64,000 nucleotides of DNA from Olivibacter sp. SDN3. GTDB lineage: Bacteria; Bacteroidota; Bacteroidia; Sphingobacteriales; Sphingobacteriaceae. Positions 1 through 9,295 of this stretch are shown here, piece by piece. The stretch is taken from NCBI RefSeq assembly GCF_014334135.1, contig NZ_CP060497.1, forward strand, positions 3,658,001 through 3,722,000, in the 5' to 3' direction. Under the pieces are notes generated by a model. It saw nothing but the letters and a program-made list of their open reading frames with translations, was not told the DNA's origin and did no database searches. The translations under genes were made by a program, and so were the position numbers. The number at the start of each line of letters is the position of its first letter. Position 1 is the stretch's first letter.

Positions 1-500
1 ATGCCGGATGGAAAGAAAGCAGACTTTGGTATTGCGCAACGAAAGACTGGGAAAACTTTAGCCCAGCGAAGGTGATGTTTGCCCCACCATATTCGGTGAT
101 TGACGGCACCTTGACCAAGCACGACGGGACCTACTATCTTTTCCATAAAGAAGAAGAATTTGGTGTAAAAACCGGCGAACGAAGGGGCATCCGTGTGGCC
201 ATATCCAAAAACATAGAAGGGCCTTATGAAGTTTTCGAAGGGCCATTAAACGAGGGGCAGATTGTACCCACCATTACCGAAGGGCCCAGCGTAATGAAAG
301 ACCCTATAAACAAGGGTTGGTTATTGTTATACGATTACCCCATGGTAGATCAGTATGGCATATCATCTTCTTCAGATCTGCTTCATTGGAAAATAGAAAA
401 GAACGTTTCCATGCCTGACGATGCAAGACACGGCAGCGTTTCAAAACTGTCCGCCGCAGAGGCGAAGGCCTTACAGGCAGCTTTCCCGAATACGAAGTGA
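1..500 (+). CDS. Glycoside hydrolase family 43-like protein, 3' part
   Basis: Reading frame is open from base 3 to the TGA at 498-500, so the gene begins left of the window. The visible 165 residues contain the repeated pattern of a five-bladed propeller glycosidase: a 'CATKDWENFSPAKV' blade edge, then 'YSVIDGTLTKHDGTYYLFHKEE', where the D-G-T-x-x-K element typical of GH43-like arabinosidase proteins is seen, and a later 'TEGPSVMKD' blade. These enzymes cleave arabinose- or xylose-containing side chains in the periplasm or at the surface. The N-terminal blades, the catalytic base and any signal peptide are outside the window, so activity cannot be judged. It converges on the SDR gene with 20 bp between stop codons. 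Confidence 0.75.
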   Translation, partial: AGWKESRLWYCATKDWENFSPAKVMFAPPYSVIDGTLTKHDGTYYLFHKEEEFGVKTGERRGIRVAISKNIEGPYEVFEGPLNEGQIVPTITEGPSVMKDPINKGWLLLYDYPMVDQYGISSSSDLLHWKIEKNVSMPDDARHGSVSKLSAAEAKALQAAFPNTK

Positions 501-520
501 ACGAAGCCATAGATTTGATT

Positions 521-1348
521 TTAATCAGCCATTTCACTGGCTAATGCAAGATCTTTCTGCGCGTCCAATGCTTCTAGTCTGGCTACTAAGGAAGCGCGTA
601 CATCGCGGTAGGCATCGCCTCCTAAGGCGAGCCGAAGCGGAGCCGGTTTTTGATCAACGCATTCAATCATCGCCTGTACACTACGTTCAACGTCGCCCTT
701 TATCGGAAAGGTTCCTTGGGCAATTGCCCTGCGAACATCTCCTGCGGGTGTAGCATCATAAGCGTCCATGACGGGAGCGGTCACCATACCTGTACCAAAG
801 GAGGTTCCGTGTGCACCGGGTTCTACAAGGGTAACGCCAATATTCAGGGGTGCCACTTCTTGAGCGAGGGTATCGCAAAAGCCCTCCATGGCCCATTTGG
901 TCGTGTGATAATAGCTGAAATTCGGATAGGTAGTCTGGCCTCCTGCTGATGAAAGCTGCAAGATGCGTCCTCCGCCCTGTGCACGTAAATGAGGGAGGGC
1001 TGCACGGATTACCTGTATAGAGCCTATGATATTAGTGTCTATCTGATGACGGATCTGCTCGTCACTTGCTTCTTCCACTGCACAGAATAAAGCATAGCCT
1101 GCATTGTTGACCACTACATCGATTTTACCAAGTTCGGTAAAGGCTTGATTTACCACTTGCTTAATGGCCGGCGTGTCGGTAACGTCCAGGGTGCCCACCC
1201 ATAGTTGATCACCATATTGCTTCTTTAACTGATCAAGCGCTTCTGGCTTTCTTACCGTGGCGGCAACGCGATCGCCCTGTGCCAATAATTTCGCTGTAAG
1301 CCTGTGTCCGAGTCCGGAAGATGTTCCGGTTATTAACCATGTTTTCAT
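521..1348 (-). CDS. Short-chain dehydrogenase/reductase (SDR)
   Basis: Complete 275-residue classical SDR, a soluble NAD(P)-dependent oxidoreductase of unknown substrate. Seen directly: the cofactor motif TGTSSGLG at residues 7-14, NNAG at 81-84, a catalytic serine at about 133-134, and the YxxxK pair as Tyr147/Lys151 (YHTTK). After the active site it carries 'VEPGAHGTSF', the usual PG motif. Length is normal for the family. It lies 170 bp downstream of an AraC-type regulator on the same strand, an arrangement often seen where the regulator controls the reductase; that link is inferred. Confidence 0.9.
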   Translation of the reverse strand: MKTWLITGTSSGLGHRLTAKLLAQGDRVAATVRKPEALDQLKKQYGDQLWVGTLDVTDTPAIKQVVNQAFTELGKIDVVVNNAGYALFCAVEEASDEQIRHQIDTNIIGSIQVIRAALPHLRAQGGGRILQLSSAGGQTTYPNFSYYHTTKWAMEGFCDTLAQEVAPLNIGVTLVEPGAHGTSFGTGMVTAPVMDAYDATPAGDVRRAIAQGTFPIKGDVERSVQAMIECVDQKPAPLRLALGGDAYRDVRASLVARLEALDAQKDLALASEMAD

Positions 1349-1518
1349 CTAATTATTTCTTTATGGCTGATGAGAGCTCGATGTAAATAATGATTGCCCT
1401 ATATGCCAATCTTATTTACATTTCGGTTTCATATTGCCTGTTTCTTTGATTGAACAGATCAAAATTACGGGAATGGGCAGACATCGCTCGATAGGAATCA
1501 AACCAAAACGGGTTTGAA

Positions 1519-2424
1519 TCAAACCTTCTTACGGAGCTCGGATGGTGATACACCTGCATATTTGCGGAAGGCCTTAGTAAAATTGGTGGCTTCCTCAAAA
1601 CCTAAACAGTGACTGATCTGATTGATTGTCCAATTGGAATGTATGAGCAAGGCACGTGCTTCCTGATGAATGCGTTCCGAAATCAAATTGGTGGTGGTTT
1701 TGCCGGTGTTTTCTTTGAGCGCACGGTTAAGATAATTGATGTGTACGGCCAAGTGATCGGCAAAATGCTGTGGTGTACGTAATGTTAATGGCTGGAAGGG
1801 GTTAATAACAGGAAACTGATCGTTAAGCAAGGATTTAAAAGTTTGTGTTAACCGATTTTTTGCGGATAGCCGGTTCGTTTTGGCAATGGATTCCATTTTC
1901 ATGGCCCGGTAAATGATTTCCAGTACGTATACGAATAGGAGTTCATATTTATGCTTGTAGGTTATGTCCTGTTCGTCCATCATTTTTTTGAAGATATCGG
2001 TGAATTCCTGCTCCTGTTCAGGATTTAGGAGGAATACAGACTGGCTGATACCACCGAACAAATCCCAATCGGCCGGGCGGATATAGGTATGCAAGGGCAG
2101 AAAATCTTCGGTGAACATGCAGCTGTAGCCACTGCATTTGCCGCTATGTATGTGCCATCGATAGGGTATTTCGCTATTGGTAAATACCAGTACGCAATCG
2201 CCTGGCTTTACTTGGTAACTGCGGTCCTGATAGTGGTAGGTGGCATCTCCCTTGATCAGCGATATCTTGTAGAAGTCTTTGCGGCTGTAAATTGACGTTG
2301 CTGCCAGCTGCTCGGAGGAAAAATCATCGAGTTTTATCGCAGCAAAATAACCTCCGCCTTGCGGACTGCGTAAGGATTCATCGGGTAACTTGGAGTAATC
2401 ATGGATATGTTGCTTCGCAATCAT
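1519..2424 (-). CDS. AraC-family transcriptional regulator
   Basis: 301 residues. The N-terminal half is cupin-like (around residues 40-110, 'YHYQDRSYQVKPGDCVLVFTNSEIPYRW' type pattern) and would bind a small ligand. The C-terminal 100 residues form two helix-turn-helix motifs: 'LTLRTPQHFADHLAVHINYL' in the first and 'WTINQISHCLGFEEATNFTK' in the second, ending with 'AFRKYAGVSPSELRKKV', the hallmark AraC tail. ATG at 2422-2424 is the natural start. Probably controls the SDR gene just downstream; the inducer is unknown. Confidence 0.88.
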   Translation of the reverse strand: MIAKQHIHDYSKLPDESLRSPQGGGYFAAIKLDDFSSEQLAATSIYSRKDFYKISLIKGDATYHYQDRSYQVKPGDCVLVFTNSEIPYRWHIHSGKCSGYSCMFTEDFLPLHTYIRPADWDLFGGISQSVFLLNPEQEQEFTDIFKKMMDEQDITYKHKYELLFVYVLEIIYRAMKMESIAKTNRLSAKNRLTQTFKSLLNDQFPVINPFQPLTLRTPQHFADHLAVHINYLNRALKENTGKTTTNLISERIHQEARALLIHSNWTINQISHCLGFEEATNFTKAFRKYAGVSPSELRKKV

Positions 2425-2515
2425 TTGTAAACGTTTTTCAGTTGCTGATGTCTATTTTATACGAATATAATACTTTTTTAGCGGGCAAATCAAATCACTA
2501 AAAAGCATTACTTTT

Positions 2516-2555
2516 GGTGAATTAATTCACCGAAAAATATTACTTATTGGTGAAT
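2516..2555. promoter_or_regulatory. Palindrome and half-repeat before an ATPase remnant
   Basis: GGTGAATTAATTCACC at 2516-2531 is a perfect 16-bp palindrome. A further half site, TTGGTGAATA, follows at about 2547-2556, so the unit ATTACTT-n-TGGTGAAT occurs twice. It lies about 15-50 bp before the ATG of the DUF4143-type ATPase remnant. The same arrangement, with a different sequence, precedes the second ATPase remnant at 6510-6553. An autoregulatory operator is an inference from position and symmetry. Confidence 0.5.
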
Positions 2556-2567
2556 AATGATTTTTTT

Positions 2568-2776
2568 ATGATTAAGAGGGTTATTGAACGAACGATAACG
2601 GAAAAGCTTTTTAAAGGTAAAACAATTATAGTTATTGGTCCTCGGCCATTTCTTATGAAGAATACGAAAATTCAACAAACTTTCCCGACGCTCGTAGAGA
2701 CCTAGAGAACCGCTTGGTTTATGGGTTTTACCCAGATGTGACCAACGAAAATTTTAGGGAGTTTGTTCGTATATAG
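2568..2776 (+). pseudogene. Remnant of an AAA+ / DUF4143 ATPase gene
   Basis: From ATG 2568 one frame reads MIKRVIERTITEKLFKGK followed by TIIVIGPR, the N-terminus of the widespread ATP-binding DUF4143 proteins up to the start of the P-loop. The frame then breaks. A second frame, from about 2652, reads 'LENRLVYGFYPDVTNE' followed by a stop at 2774-2776; this matches the C-terminal part of the ATPase domain. The P-loop lysine region, Walker B and the whole DUF4143 domain are missing, so a large internal deletion and 3' loss are evident. Non-functional. Confidence 0.7.
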
Positions 2777-2997
2777 AGATCTCGGCCACTGGTGTTCGGT
2801 AATGAACGACTTACTGTACGTTTTCGAACAAATGTCCTGTCAATAAAGAAGTAATTTATTGTTTTTTAGTTTGTTATGTTGATGGCATGCCCTTTGAAAA
2901 ATACTTACAGGTCGATGAAACCGGATGGTGGATATTTATAAAACCTAATGGGTCGGCGGGATTGTAAACAATAAAAAAATCGATACGATTAGCGCAT

Positions 2998-5361
2998 ATG
3001 ATCAAGAACCATATCAGAATCGCTTGGCGAAACCTGTTGAAAAACAAGAGTTATACGGCTATCAACATTATTGGCTTGGCGGTGAGCATAGCTGCCGTAT
3101 TATTGATCGCCCTATGGGTGCAGAACCAATTTCTATATGATAATTTTTATTCCAACGGGGAGCATATTTATAAAGTCAGGAACAGGGGCCACAATGAAGG
3201 GAAAGTTTTCGTGCATGATATTACCTCGGCTCCTGTAGCGAAAACGCTTAAGCAGCAGTATCCCGAGGTTACACATGCCGGACGTATATATTGGGCTTCA
3301 GATCGTCTTTTCTCCTATGGAGCGAAAAACCTCAAAGCCAAAGGAAATGATGTGGATGCTGATTTTTTGCAGGTATTCGATTTTCCTTTTATCCACGGGT
3401 CTGCCAAAGGTGCACTCGATGATCCCAACAGCATTGTGCTGATGGAAAGTCTGGCGAAAAGTCTTTTTGGTAAAGAGGATCCCTTAGGGAAAACGATTAC
3501 CATGGATAGCAGCGAACCCTATAAAGTGACGGGAGTACTGAAGGAATTACCGACTTATACGGATTTTGATTTTGACTTTCTTATCCAATTGAGCCCCGGA
3601 CGAGAAAAGAATTATGGTACCAGCTGGCAGACGAATACGTATTATACCTTCGTGAAGCTGCGAGAAGGTAGTGATATAGCAGCTTTCAATAAAAAAGTGG
3701 AACCGTTTGTCCGAACCAATGCGTCCGACAAGGAACAAGGCTCGATCTTCCTTTATCCCATGGCGAAAATGCATCTGTATGACCGTTTTGAGAATGGCAT
3801 CCCCGTCGGAGGCCAAATCGAACAAGTGCGTTTGGTGCTGGGCATCGGTTTACTGATCTTGCTGATTGCCTGTATCAATTTTATGAACCTGGCAACTGCC
3901 CGAAGTCAAAAGCGCAGTAAGGAGGTCGGCGTACGAAAAGTAGTGGGGGCTACCAAAAGGAGCTTGGTACAACAGTTTCTCTCCGAATCCATTCTTTTAG
4001 CTTTTATTTCCGGTATCATCGCTATTGGTGTTACCGTGCTTTGTTTACCGCTATTTAATAGCTTGCTGGACAAACCCTTGGTGATGGATTGGGGAAACCC
4101 GGTCATTTGGGGACTGGGTTCTGTATTTATACTTTCTACGGGACTTCTTGCGGGTATCTATCCGGCCTTTGTCTTATCGGCATTCAAGCCTATTAAAACC
4201 TTGAAAGGTATGACAGGCAGGCCGCGTCAGGTAAACCTCAGGCAAGCCTTGGTTGTTTTACAGTTCGGCATTGCCGTTGTACTGATTGCGGCAACCTTAG
4301 TTATCCGTCTGCAGATTGATTTTGCTGGAAAAAGGGCAGTAGGCTACGACGTGTCGCAGCTGATCGAGATTCCCGCGGAAGGCGATATGGGTAGCAACTA
4401 CGACGTGTTCAAAGCAGAGCTGCTGCGAAATGGTATGGCAACCCAGGTGACCCGCACCGGATGGCCAATAACTACAGACGCATCAAGCGCAAGCGGCATG
4501 TTCTCTTGGGAGGGCGCGACACCGGAACAGGTAAAGAACAGTTTTTTCGTGATTGTAAGAACAGAAAGTGATTTTGTGAACACGTTGGGTTTGACCTTAG
4601 CGGATGGGCGGGATCTGGATTATGCACGATTGCCCGCCGACAGTGCATCCGTTTTACTTAACGAAACGGCAATCAAAACGATGGGACTGGAAAACCCTGT
4701 TGGCAAATACTTAAAATGGGGTGAAGATACCTACACCATTGTAGGTGTTGTAAAGGATTTTATCACGGAATCCCCTTATCGGGACTTCAAACCAATGTTG
4801 ATCCGTGCTTCAAAAAATTTCATGATGAATGTCGTTATCCGTAGTAATCCGCAATTTTCCATGACTGAAAATCTGCAGGGAATTGAAAAGATCATCAAAA
4901 AGTTCAACCCGGCCTATCCCTTTACCTATAACTTCGTCGATCAGCGCTATGCGGAAAAGTTTCGCGAACAGGAGCAGATGGCTCGGCTGGCATTTGTTTT
5001 CTCGCTATTGGCTATTTTTATTTCCTGCCTTGGTTTATTTGGTCTTGCTTCGTATATCGCCGAAACACGTATCAAGGAGATCGGTATACGGAAAGTATTG
5101 GGCGCTTCTGTAACGGGTATAAGCACCATGCTATCCAAGGATTTTATCAAACTGGTTATGATCGCCATTTTACTGGCCACACCGATCGCTTGGTGGACAA
5201 TGAACAACTGGCTCAATGATTTCAGTTATCGTATCGAAATAGAATGGTGGATGCTTGTATTGTCCGGGGGGATAGCCATTACCATTGCACTGCTTACGGT
5301 GAGTACCCAAGCGGTGCGTGCGGCGCGGTCTAACCCAGTGAACAGTATAAGAGATGTTTAG
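2998..5361 (+). CDS. FtsX/MacB-type ABC transporter permease
   Basis: 787 residues with the duplicated plan of Bacteroidota ABC permeases: a first membrane helix at about residues 20-43 after the signature start 'MIKNHIRIAWRNLLKNKSYTA', a MacB-like periplasmic domain, a three-helix FtsX block at about 283-400 ('GVRKVVGATKRSLVQQFLSES'), a second helix/periplasmic domain from about 425, and a final FtsX block at about 665-787 ('GIRKVLGASVTGISTMLSKDF'). It moves or mechanically transmits rather than pumps ions; the substrate is unknown. No ATPase gene is adjacent, so its ATP-binding partner must be encoded elsewhere. Confidence 0.92.
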   Translation: MIKNHIRIAWRNLLKNKSYTAINIIGLAVSIAAVLLIALWVQNQFLYDNFYSNGEHIYKVRNRGHNEGKVFVHDITSAPVAKTLKQQYPEVTHAGRIYWASDRLFSYGAKNLKAKGNDVDADFLQVFDFPFIHGSAKGALDDPNSIVLMESLAKSLFGKEDPLGKTITMDSSEPYKVTGVLKELPTYTDFDFDFLIQLSPGREKNYGTSWQTNTYYTFVKLREGSDIAAFNKKVEPFVRTNASDKEQGSIFLYPMAKMHLYDRFENGIPVGGQIEQVRLVLGIGLLILLIACINFMNLATARSQKRSKEVGVRKVVGATKRSLVQQFLSESILLAFISGIIAIGVTVLCLPLFNSLLDKPLVMDWGNPVIWGLGSVFILSTGLLAGIYPAFVLSAFKPIKTLKGMTGRPRQVNLRQALVVLQFGIAVVLIAATLVIRLQIDFAGKRAVGYDVSQLIEIPAEGDMGSNYDVFKAELLRNGMATQVTRTGWPITTDASSASGMFSWEGATPEQVKNSFFVIVRTESDFVNTLGLTLADGRDLDYARLPADSASVLLNETAIKTMGLENPVGKYLKWGEDTYTIVGVVKDFITESPYRDFKPMLIRASKNFMMNVVIRSNPQFSMTENLQGIEKIIKKFNPAYPFTYNFVDQRYAEKFREQEQMARLAFVFSLLAIFISCLGLFGLASYIAETRIKEIGIRKVLGASVTGISTMLSKDFIKLVMIAILLATPIAWWTMNNWLNDFSYRIEIEWWMLVLSGGIAITIALLTVSTQAVRAARSNPVNSIRDV

Positions 5362-5519
5362 CTTGAGGCTGGCAATGGGGTTTTCTTCTGTTCGTATTTG
5401 GGCTTATGACTTATTCAGTTGTTTGATGATCAATGACCTCAATTTGTCATTCCTCCTTCATATGAGGCTGTCCCATATGAGAACAAAAATAGCTGCTCAG
5501 GCCTTGATATAACTTGATT

Positions 5520-6200
5520 TCAGTCACCAAAGTGTGGAGGCCGATTAAGCAGGTTTAATCTTGCCCTGCTCAGCGACTCCCTGCTTACGTAGAGATATTT
5601 GGCAATGTTGGTCAGTGAAATTTTCCTAATAATCGCTGGCCGATGTTTTAGTAAAAATTTATATCGTTTTACCGGACTTTTCAGCGATAAGATATATTGA
5701 TGCTCCAAATCCTGCTCTGCAATCTCCTGATAAATTTGAAGGTTTACGTTAGCAATACACATATGCAGATCATATAAAGGCTGTACATCTTTAATGTTGA
5801 TCCTTCTTACAATCGAATCTTCCAGGGCCGTAATGGTAATAGACGAAGGTTCCATCCGATAATAACTTTCACAATTAGCCAGAAAATCATCGGCAAAGCC
5901 AAACCTTAGAATCCGTTCATTTCCTTCATCGTCAAAAATTGTAAAAGCAAATTTGCCGCAAATAACGAAGGCCGCATAACGGGCAATCTTGCCGTACTGC
6001 AAAAAGCTTTCCCCTTTCTTTAGGATCTTTACTTCAGTCATCCGGTCTAGCAGCTGCCATTCTTCCTCGTTCACGATTGTATATTTTTTTCTAAGACGAT
6101 GATACCAGTCGGAGCAATTAGCCTTCATATCACATGTTTTTTTAATAGCATCATTTACAAATTCTGGTGCTAAGGTGCGTACGTATTCTTTTTTATCCAC
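5520..6200 (-). CDS. Crp/Fnr-family transcriptional regulator
   Basis: 226 residues. A cyclic-nucleotide-binding-type beta roll at about residues 48-140 ('ILKKGESFLQYGKIARYAAFVICGKFAF' region) is followed by the long dimer helix and a C-terminal winged helix with 'ISLTNIAKYLYVSRESLSRAR' as recognition helix. The first 45 residues, rich in Cys and Lys, are an unusual extension. Residues that would contact cAMP are not conserved, as in most Bacteroidota homologues, so the ligand is unknown. Converges with the permease gene upstream. Confidence 0.85.
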   Translation of the reverse strand: MDKKEYVRTLAPEFVNDAIKKTCDMKANCSDWYHRLRKKYTIVNEEEWQLLDRMTEVKILKKGESFLQYGKIARYAAFVICGKFAFTIFDDEGNERILRFGFADDFLANCESYYRMEPSSITITALEDSIVRRINIKDVQPLYDLHMCIANVNLQIYQEIAEQDLEHQYILSLKSPVKRYKFLLKHRPAIIRKISLTNIAKYLYVSRESLSRARLNLLNRPPHFGD

Positions 6201-6299
6201 TTATCAACAAAAATACACCTACATCTTTCTTTTAAACGTGATTTCAGTCACATACATTGTCAGGCTTAACCATTATTCATTCGATTTTTTCGCGATCAG

Positions 6300-6500
6300 T
6301 TATTGAACAATGTTTTTTCGTTCAAATGATATGTCATCTCCGCTAATCGACAGTCGGGAATAGAGTCCGTTGGAAGCCGAGATGAGTTGGGTAACTAAGG
6401 TCGTTTTGCCCACTTGGCGGAGGCCCATTAATACTTGAATAAACCTTCTAGGTTTCTTTTTTATTTTTGTAAGTGTTTGTAAATAAGGTCTTTCAAGCAT
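6300..6500 (-). pseudogene. Truncated AAA+ / DUF4143-type ATPase
   Basis: From ATG at 6498-6500 the product is 66 residues: MLERPYLQTLTKIKKKPRR, then the P-loop 'GLRQVGKTTLVTQLI', then about 25 residues ending at a stop. A TTG seven codons earlier lies inside the upstream palindrome and is an unlikely start. Intact relatives have roughly 380-400 residues, so only the beginning of the ATPase domain remains; Walker B and DUF4143 are absent. Second remnant of this family in the window, with similar operator architecture upstream. Confidence 0.65.
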
Positions 6501-6509
6501 GTTTTTTGA

Positions 6510-6553
6510 TTTACTCAATACGTTGAGTAATTTTACTCAATATATTGAGTAAA
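6510..6553. promoter_or_regulatory. Tandem palindromes upstream of the ATPase remnant
   Basis: Two 20-bp palindromes stand side by side: TTACTCAATACGTTGAGTAA at 6511-6530 (8-bp arms) and TTACTCAATATATTGAGTAA at 6533-6552 (perfect). Centre-to-centre distance is 22 bp, about two helical turns. They start 10 bp upstream of the ATPase remnant's ATG (minus strand), the position of an autoregulatory operator or start-site repressor. Binding by any protein is inferred. Confidence 0.6.
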
Positions 6554-6560
6554 TCAAAAT

Positions 6561-6843
6561 CCCAGTAATGATGAGCGTTTATCACAGCCTTGCAGATAAA
6601 CATAGTTTGTTTGTAAGGACCTTGAGCACCTCCCAATTAAATAAGGGTTAGACCGGCCCACAGCTATTTCATTCCATACTGTTTTATTACGAAACCAAGC
6701 TTCTGTAAATACTTTGTACATACGAAAAGATGTAATGGTATATGTTATGTAGCGTAATCAGTGATACGTTCAATATACCTAATTTTACAGGTGGATAAAA
6801 AGGACTATCTCCAACATGGCGCTTGAAGCCGCAGTGAACGCAA
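6561..6843. other. Intergenic stretch without a recognisable gene
   Basis: No coding frame or RNA gene could be supported here. The segment separates two gene wrecks, the ATPase remnant and the secreted-protein/AraC fragments, and probably results from successive deletions. Confidence 0.5.
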
Positions 6844-6978
6844 ATGAAAACTAAACATACGATTTTTACCCTAATATTGATGTTTTCAGCTCATATATCG
6901 CATGTGCAGGTGACGGTAGTGAGTAGCAGAGATGGTTATGCCAATGAGCGAACAACAGCTTCCTCGGAGGGGGTATAA
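6844..6978 (+). pseudogene. 5' fragment of a secreted-protein gene
   Basis: A 44-codon frame starting MKTKHTIFTLILMFSAHI has a good signal-peptide core but only about 20 residues of mature sequence before TAA at 6976-6978. AraC-like sequence begins immediately after that stop in another frame. This looks like the front of one gene joined to the back of another by deletion. Could alternatively be a genuine short secreted peptide; nothing supports that. Confidence 0.35.
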
Positions 6979-7177
6979 TAGGATGGTCTTATTAAAAAAG
7001 ATCTTTCAAACACGTTTCAAATTCGTTGAAAAAGCAAAAGAAAGACTTTCTACCACCGATTTGTCGGTCAGTGAGATTGCTTATGCATTAGGCTTTGAAC
7101 ACGTGCAGTCATTCAGTAAATTGTTTAAAGCGAAAACCAAACAAAGTCCCCTGGAGTTTAGACAGTCCTTCAGCTGA
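6932..7177 (+). pseudogene. C-terminal fragment of an AraC-family regulator
   Basis: Homology starts at about residue 18 (base 6983): 'FKFVEKAKERLSTTDLSVSE' followed by 'IAYALGFEHVQSFSKLFKAK' and 'SPLEFRQSF', that is, the second helix-turn-helix and tail of an AraC protein. The first HTH and the ligand domain are missing, and the first 17 residues of the open frame overlap another gene fragment. A free 63-residue half domain is unlikely to act normally, hence called a remnant. Confidence 0.6.
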
Positions 7178-7231
7178 TAGATAGATCATATGACCGGATG
7201 TTTTCGCCTCCTTTGTCATGATCTTTTCAAA

Positions 7232-7271
7232 ATAACACCCAATTAGACTGATTAATCTAATTGGGTGTTAT
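7232..7271. terminator. Hairpin terminator
   Basis: Arms ATAACACCCAATTAGA (7232-7247) and TCTAATTGGGTGTTAT (7256-7271) are perfectly complementary over 16 bp with an 8-nt loop. It lies 55 bp after the AraC remnant and before the DUF2652 gene. The flanks are AT-rich, but a clean T run is missing, so efficiency is uncertain. Confidence 0.6.
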
Positions 7272-7434
7272 ATTTGTGATCCGACATGGTTCGATTTCGA
7301 TATAACGTGAAGAAATTAGAAAACAGAGTGGTTCTGATTATACTTGCGAGCGGTAATTGGGCTACGAATAAAGTCGATTCGGATACACATTAATCTCTTT
7401 CATTTCCAAACTTTGCAATTCAAAGATATTGCTT

Positions 7435-8076
7435 ATGCTTAATAGTAACAAAGGTTTAATTTTCATTGTGGATATCAGCGGCTATTCGCAATTTATCAGG
7501 GAAGTAAATCCTATAGAAGGTATGACCGTCGTTCGTCATTTGCTAAATGGCATCATAGCAGAAAATCATTTACGCCTTAACATATCAGAAATAGAAGGAG
7601 ACGCGATCTTGTTTTACCAGTTCGGTAATCCGCTTGCCCTTGAAGCGGTGCTGGGACAATTCACCGCAATGCTCCATAGCTTTCAGAAAATCCTTTCCGG
7701 ATACCGTTCAAAATTTCCGAAAGTAGATAAGCTAAGTTTGAAAGCAGTTGCGCATTATGGTAAAATGGAGGAATTCGAAATCGATCGTTTTCGTAAACTT
7801 TATGGCAATACATTGGTGGATGCACATCGCCTGTTGAAAAACAGCGTTCCTTCTAGCACATACGTCTTGGTAACAACAGATTATCTACAGGAGGTATATA
7901 AATCCCCCTTGGATTACAGTACTACTTGCGGTACTTACCAATGCGACCTGTACGACGTGGGGTCTCTCTGCTATGCCTATTTCCCTCTCGATGACTACAA
8001 ATTCGTTAATGAAGAAAATGATCATCACTTAAATGTATTTTCTAAAAGTAACGTAAGAGAGAAACTGCCGGTTTGA
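7435..8076 (+). CDS. DUF2652 protein, class III nucleotidyl-cyclase-like
   Basis: 213 residues from ATG 7435 (a TTG two codons earlier is less likely). 'FIVDISGYSQFI' near the start and 'SEIEGDAILFYQFGNP' at about residues 50-65 match the metal-binding beta-alpha-beta and second-metal region of the adenylate/guanylate-cyclase fold as found in DUF2652 proteins. Only part of the usual cyclase active-site set is visible, so catalytic activity is not assured; DUF2652 members are usually annotated without function. Soluble, no signal peptide. Monocistronic, with a terminator hairpin upstream. Confidence 0.72.
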   Translation: MLNSNKGLIFIVDISGYSQFIREVNPIEGMTVVRHLLNGIIAENHLRLNISEIEGDAILFYQFGNPLALEAVLGQFTAMLHSFQKILSGYRSKFPKVDKLSLKAVAHYGKMEEFEIDRFRKLYGNTLVDAHRLLKNSVPSSTYVLVTTDYLQEVYKSPLDYSTTCGTYQCDLYDVGSLCYAYFPLDDYKFVNEENDHHLNVFSKSNVREKLPV

Positions 8077-8341
8077 CATTTGTATCCTTTATCTTAATAC
8101 TGTTTTAAGGTAAATTGTCTAAATCGGATGATATGGTATCCGAATGCGACTTTAAATTAATAGTATAAGTATAACAGATCGCTGCTGCATAATCCGTAAT
8201 GGCAAAGTCATGACTATATTTTTTTTAAATTTATTGCAAAAACATATAATCATGACAGTTTCGACAGGTTTTATAAAAGAAAACGGACAAGTAAACCTCA
8301 CTTAAGGAGCTTTTGCCAATGATAAATAGACAATTGATCGT

Positions 8342-9295
8342 TTAAAAATCCGTAACCTCAAATTCAATGTAATGGTGTAAGCTGATATCATGGCTGGAAT
8401 TGGTATATACTACGCCAAAACAGTATTCACCATTTTCCCAGTTATTGTCGCCGGTAATCTGGCTAGGATTAGGCAAATGATTGTCTTCTGTTGCACCCAT
8501 GGTTAATGCTGGCAACGGGCGAGATGATTGATCATCGGTAGCTTGCAGAAAGTTTGAGAAACTGACGGCCTCGGAGAGGTTTTCATGTGCGTAGGTGTCT
8601 GTAACTAAAACTTTGGAGAAGTCAATCTCGTCAACGGTCTCTGGCAGATGATTGGCACTTTTCTTAATCAAAAGTAAATATAGTTGGCCGTCGCCTTTCA
8701 CATTGCTGATCTCCACCATGGCGCTTATCTTCTCGTATTTACGGAAAACGGTGTCTTCCGGATTGACGAAATCTCCCCGGTGCATGATGTGGAAATAGCC
8801 GCTATCGACTTTATTGACCATGAACATGTAAAGTTCCGGATTCACGGGAAGACTCTCAGCAAGTAAAAGCTCAATTGTTCTAACCTCTTTTAAATTCGAA
8901 CCGTTCTCATCGTTTATCGTGATAACAAAGTCGTAAAGACCTTCCGGCGCATTATCTGGGATGTCAAAATGTTTATGCACGTGCACTTCCCCTTCACCTT
9001 TGTATTCATTCCAATTCACGGTAAATGACCATTCCTCAGCATAGGCTTCATCGTCACGCTGTTGTATATTGACTTGAATGTTTTCTACTAGACTGCCTGC
9101 AGTCAGTTCCATGTCAAAATGGAAATCTCGCCCTATTATGCCAATGCCGTTATCTCCTGAGCCGATTTCCAGGCTTTCTATGACGGGAATCGCTTGATCG
9201 ATTGGCATATCATCTTCTTTGCTGCAGGAGAAAAACAACTGCATAGTGGTGAATAAGAGTAGGACGAATTTTTTTTGTAGGTACATGTTTCTCAT
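8342..9295 (-). CDS. DUF4625 lipoprotein
   Basis: 317 residues from ATG at 9293-9295; the open frame continues upstream, but this start gives a compact lipoprotein signal 'KKFVLLLFTTMQLFFSC' with Cys followed by SKEDD. Then comes a beta-sandwich, about residues 40-150, with the His-rich 'GEGEVHVHKHFDIP' stretch that is characteristic of DUF4625 domains and resembles a metal site. The second half is an additional beta-rich region of unknown type. Likely anchored in the outer membrane. DUF4625 proteins have no established function. No operon partner. Confidence 0.72.
   Translation of the reverse strand: MRNMYLQKKFVLLLFTTMQLFFSCSKEDDMPIDQAIPVIESLEIGSGDNGIGIIGRDFHFDMELTAGSLVENIQVNIQQRDDEAYAEEWSFTVNWNEYKGEGEVHVHKHFDIPDNAPEGLYDFVITINDENGSNLKEVRTIELLLAESLPVNPELYMFMVNKVDSGYFHIMHRGDFVNPEDTVFRKYEKISAMVEISNVKGDGQLYLLLIKKSANHLPETVDEIDFSKVLVTDTYAHENLSEAVSFSNFLQATDDQSSRPLPALTMGATEDNHLPNPSQITGDNNWENGEYCFGVVYTNSSHDISLHHYIEFEVTDF

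Noticed and set aside
2878-2967. Frame reading MPFEKYLQVDETGWW before the permease gene
   Set aside because: About 26 codons with no family match; could be a remnant, but evidence is insufficient.
8252-8305. 17-codon frame starting MTVSTGF
   Set aside because: Too short, without leader or conserved context.
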